The notes below the pieces were generated by a model that did not search any database, was not told the DNA's origin, and saw only the letters and a list, made by a program, of their open reading frames with translations. Made by a program: the position numbers and the translations under genes. A stretch of 64,000 bases of DNA from Apostichopus japonicus. Its lineage: Eukaryota > Echinodermata > Holothuroidea > Aspidochirotida > Stichopodidae. Below, in pieces: positions 60,401 to 64,000 of the stretch (its first letter is position 1; every line of letters begins with the position of its first letter). The stretch is taken from assembly GCF_037975245.1 (NCBI RefSeq), contig NC_092579.1:12324678-12388677 (forward strand), in the 5' to 3' direction.

Positions 60401-63400
60401 TCCATACAGTGGCGCGATGGCTTGGCGCACTGTACGAGCTGATGATCGAGACTCTCTTTTGCATCCGTGGTTCGAACCCCGGTGATGACGTCTTTTGCCG
60501 ATCTTTTACAGCAAGTGCCTACACGGGGAGCTGTAAGTATTAGTTAATCCAGCTAATATCTCAGTCCATACAGTGGCGCGATGGCTTGGCGCACTGTACG
60601 AGCTGATGATCGAGACTCTCTTTTGCATCCGTGGTTCGAAAACCGGTGATGACGTCTTTTACAGCAAGTGCCTACACGGGGAGCTGTAAGTACTAGTTAA
60701 TCCACCTAATATCTCAGTCCATACAGTTTCGCGATGGCTTGGCGCACTGTACGAGCTGATGATCGAGACTCTCCTTTGCATCCGTGGTGCGAAACCCCGG
60801 TGGTGACGTCTTTTGCCGATCTTTTACAGCAAGTGCCTACACGGGGAGCTGTAAGTATTAGCTAATCCAGCTAATATCTCAGTTCATACAGTGGCGCGAT
60901 GGCTTGGCGCACTGTACGAGCTGATGATCGAGACTCTCTTTTGCATCCGTGGTTCGAACCCCGGTGATGACGTCTTTTGTCGATCTTTTACAGCAAGTGC
61001 CTACACGGGGAGCTGTAAGTATTAGTTAATCCACCTAATATCTCAGTCCATACAGTGGCGCGATGGCTTGGCGCACTGTACGAGCTGATGATCGAGACTC
61101 TCTTTTGCATCCGTGGTTCGAACCCCGGTGGTGACGTCTTTTACAGCAAGTGCCTACACGGGGAGCTGTAAGTATTAGTTAATCCACCTAATATCTCAGT
61201 CCATACAGTGGCGCGATGGCTTGGCGCACTGTACGAGCTGATGATCGAGAATCTCTTTTGCATCCGTGGTTCGAACCCCGGTGATGACGTCTTTTGCCGA
61301 TCTTTTTACAGCAAGTGCCTACACGGGGAGCTGTAAGTATTAGTTAATCCAGCTAATATCTCAGTCCATACAGTGGCGCGATGGCTTGGCGCACTGTACG
61401 AGCTGATGATCGAGACTCTCTTTTGCATCCGTGGTTCGAACCCCGGTGATGACGTCTTTTGCCGATCTTTTACAGCAAGTGCCTACACGGGGAGCTGTAA
61501 GTATTAGTTAATCCAGCTAATATCTCAGTCCATACAGTGGCGCGATGGCTTGGCGCACTGTACGAGCTGATGATCGAGACTCTCTTTTGCATCCGTGGTT
61601 CGAACCCCGGTGATGACGTCTTTTGCCGATCTTTTACAGCAAGTGCCTACACGGGGAGCTGTAAGTATTAGTTAATCCAGCTAATATCTCAGTCCATACA
61701 GTGGCGCGATGGCTTGGCGCACTGTACGAGCTGATGATCGAGACTCTCTTTTGCATCCGTGGTTCGAACCCTGGTGGTGACGTCTTTTACAGCAAGTGCC
61801 TACACGGGGAGCTGTAAGTATTAGTTAATCCAGCTAATATCTCAGTCCATACAGTGGCGCGATGGCTTGGCGCACTGTACGAGCTGATGATCGAGACTCT
61901 CTTTTGCATCCGTGGTTCGAACCCCGGTGATGACGTCTTTTGCCGATCTTTTACAGCAAGTGCCTACACGGGGAGCTGTAAGTATTAGTTAATCCAGCTA
62001 ATATCTCAGTCCATACAGTGGCGCGATGGCTTGGCGCACTGTACGAGCTGATGATCGAGACTCTCTTTTGCATCCGTGGTTCGAACCCCGGTGATGACGT
62101 CTTTTGCCGATCTTTTACAGCAAGTGCCTACACGGGGAGCTGTAAGTATTAGTTAATCCAGCTAATATCTCAGTCCATACAGTGGCGCGATGGCTTGGCG
62201 CACTGTACGAGCTGATGATCGAGACTCTCTTTTGCATCCGTGGTTCGAAACCCCGGTGATGACGTCTTTTACAGCAAGTGCCTACACGGGGAGCTGTAAG
62301 TATTAGTTAATCCAGCTAATATCTCAGTCCATACAGTGGCGCGATGGCTTGGCGCACTGTACGAGCTGATGATCGAGACTCTCTTTTGCATCCGTGGTTC
62401 GAAAACCCATGGTGACGTCTTTTGCCGATCTTTTACAGCAAGTGCCTACACGGGGAGCTGTAAGTATTAGTTAATCCAGCTAATATCTCAGTCCATACAG
62501 TGGCGCGATGGCTTGGCGCACTGTACGAGCTGATGATCGAGACTCTCTTTTGCATCCGTGGTTCGAACCCCGGTGATGACGTCTTTTGCCGATCTTTTAC
62601 AGCAAGTGCCTACACGGGGAGCTGTAAGTATTAGTTAATCCAGCTAATATCTCAGTCCATACAGTGGCGCGATGGCTTGGCGCACTGTACGAGCTGATGA
62701 TCGAGACTCTCTTTTGCATCCGTGGTTCGAACCCCGGTGATGACGTCTTTTGCCGATCTTTTACAGCAAGTGCCTACACGGGGAGCTGTAAGTATTAGTT
62801 AATCCACTTAATATCTCAGTCCATACAGTGGCGCGATGGCTTGGCGCACTGTACGAGCTGATGATCGAGACTCTCTTTTGCATCCGTGGTTCGAAACCCC
62901 GGTGATGACGTCTTTTGCCGATCTTTTACAGCAAGTGCCTACACGGGGAGCTGTAAGTATTAGTTAATCCAGCTAATATCTCAGTCCATACAGTGGCGCG
63001 ATGGCTTGGCGCACTGTACGAGCTGATGATCGAGACTCTCTTTTGCATCCGTGGTTCGAAACCCCGGTGATGACGTCTTTTACAGCAAGTGCCTACACGG
63101 GGAGCTGTAAGTATTAGTTAATCCAGCTAATATCTCAGTCCATACAGTGGCGCGATGGCTTGGCGCACTGTACGAGCTGATGATCGAGACTTTCTTTTGC
63201 ATCCGTGGTTCGAACCCCGGTGGTGACGTCTTTAACAGCAAGTGCCTACACGGGGAGCTGTAAGTATTACTTAATCCAGCTAATATCTCAGTCCATACAG
63301 TGGCGCGATGGCTTGGCGCACTGTACGAGCTGATGATCGAGACTCTCTTTTGCATCCGTGGTTCGAACCCCGGTGATGACGTCTTTTGCCGATCTTTTAC

Positions 63401-64000
63401 AGCAAGTGCCTACACGGGGAGCTGTAAGTATTAGTTAATCCAGCTAATATCTCAGTCCATACAGTGGCGCGATAACTTGGCGCACTGTACGAGCTGATGA
63501 TCGAGACTCTCTTTTGCATCCGTGGTTCGAACCCCGGTGATGACGTCTTTTGCCGATCTTTTACAGCAAGTGCCTACACGGGGAGCTGTAAGTATTAGTT
63601 AATCCAGCTAATATCTCAGTCCATACAGTGGCGCGATGGCTTGGCGCACTCTACGAGCTGATGATCGAGACTCTCTTTTGCATCCGTGGTTCGAAAACCG
63701 GTGATGACGTCTTTTACAGCAAGTGCCTACACGGGGAGCTGTAAGTATTAGTTAATCCAGCTAATATCTCAGTCCATACAGTGGCGCGATGGCTTGGCGC
63801 ACTGTACGAGCTGATGATCGAGACTCTCTTTTGCATCCGTGGTTCGAACCCCGGTGATGACGTCTTTTGCCGATCTTTTACAGCAAGTGCCTACACGGGG
63901 AGCTGTAAGTATTAGTTAATCCAGCTAATATCTCAGTCCATACAGTGGCGCGATGGCTTGGCGCACTGTACGAGCTGATGATCGAGACTCTCTTTTGCAT
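54407..64000 (+). repeat. tRNA-like satellite array, right part
   Basis: The same monomer resumes in the same orientation directly after the insert, starting inside the ...agtgcctacacgg segment. The gcctac landmark steps from 54005 to 54408. Removing the insert (54153-54406) leaves about 149 bp, which is one S monomer lacking a few bases, so the array register is kept. The right part contains the 1774 bp and 5616 bp higher-order repeats. It also has a short run (about 59.85-60.66 kb) of S units with gaaaaccgg at 59851, 60168, 60321 and 60638, that is spacings of 317, 153 and 317. The array continues past the right edge of the window. Confidence 0.97.
55383..63575 (+). repeat. Nested higher-order repeat: 1774 bp inside 5616 bp
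   Basis: Segment 55383-57959 recurs at 60999-63575, offset 5616: gagaatctc 55631/61247, aaaacccatgg 56785/62401, gataacttgg 57855/63471, and the extra-T tttttacag units near 55686/61302. Within it, 56182-57955 is also tandemly duplicated to 57956-59729, offset 1774: aaaacccatgg 56785/58559, gataac 57855/59629. The relation 5616 = 1774 + 3842 holds for every marker checked. Confidence 0.88.

Noticed and set aside
57464-63355. Open frames of 91 codons at 57464-57739, 59238-59513 and 63080-63355 (minus strand)
   Set aside because: They are three copies of the same two-monomer read-through, caused by shared private mutations within the 1774/5616 bp duplications. They cross the hairpin and B box in antisense, and there is no sign of codon bias or domain.
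1-64000. CRISPR array
   Set aside because: The repeated unit is the entire 153-168 bp with no unique spacers, and the motifs are eukaryotic.
1-64000. CENP-B box
   Set aside because: No stretch matching YTTCGTTGGAARCGGGA; the only TTCG context is the B box TTCGAA.

Overview
This window is almost entirely one tandem satellite array. A single monomer family, always in the same orientation, repeats head to tail from base 1 to base 64000. I estimate about 400 copies, from window length divided by monomer length; this was not counted by program. Both ends of the window lie inside the array, so neither flank is visible. The only non-satellite DNA is an AT-rich insert of about 250 bp at 54153-54406. 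No protein-coding gene can be supported: the longest open frames (60-91 codons) are chance read-throughs of adjacent monomers.

The monomer comes in two main lengths, about 153/154 bp (S) and 164/165 bp (L), with a rarer 167/168 bp form (M). Each copy carries, in order: (i) a block ending in GTAAGTAT and a TATTAG/CTAATA hairpin; (ii) a strong hairpin whose centre looks like a tRNA D-arm and Pol III A box (TGGCGCGATGG); (iii) CTGATGATCGAG and an internal T4 run; (iv) a perfect Pol III B box core (GGTTCGANNCC), the T-loop of a tRNA; (v) a short variable patch; (vi) a second T4 run and TTTTACAG. The unit is best read as a decayed tRNA-like or SINE-head sequence amplified into a satellite. The acceptor stem does not pair, so it is not a working tRNA gene.

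Above the monomer level the array is a patchwork of nested higher-order repeats, traced with diagnostic mutations: 3175 bp three times (1-9525), 1272/1119 bp (12747-16250), 788 bp (16901-18476), 1762 bp and 1752 bp (20567-26314), a variable 1.9-4.2 kb block with five starts (about 28.1-41.7 kb), 1479 bp (45416-48373 plus a shortened third copy), and 1774 bp nested in a 5616 bp duplication (55383-63575). Exact offsets and near-identical copies imply recent, repeated unequal exchange or block amplification. Stretches between these blocks (about 9.5-12.7, 18.5-20.6, 26.3-28.1, 41.7-45.4, 48.9-54.1 kb) hold the same monomers, for which I did not establish a clean long period.

The organism is a eukaryote, most likely an animal. 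The reasons are the satellite organisation, the tRNA-like Pol III motifs, and an insert with AATAAA signals and a (ATCAA)n tail typical of non-LTR retrotransposon 3' ends. I cannot name the species. The most interesting features beyond the array itself are the conserved Pol III promoter in every unit, a possible 21-nt exon between good splice signals in every unit, and variation concentrated just after the B box.
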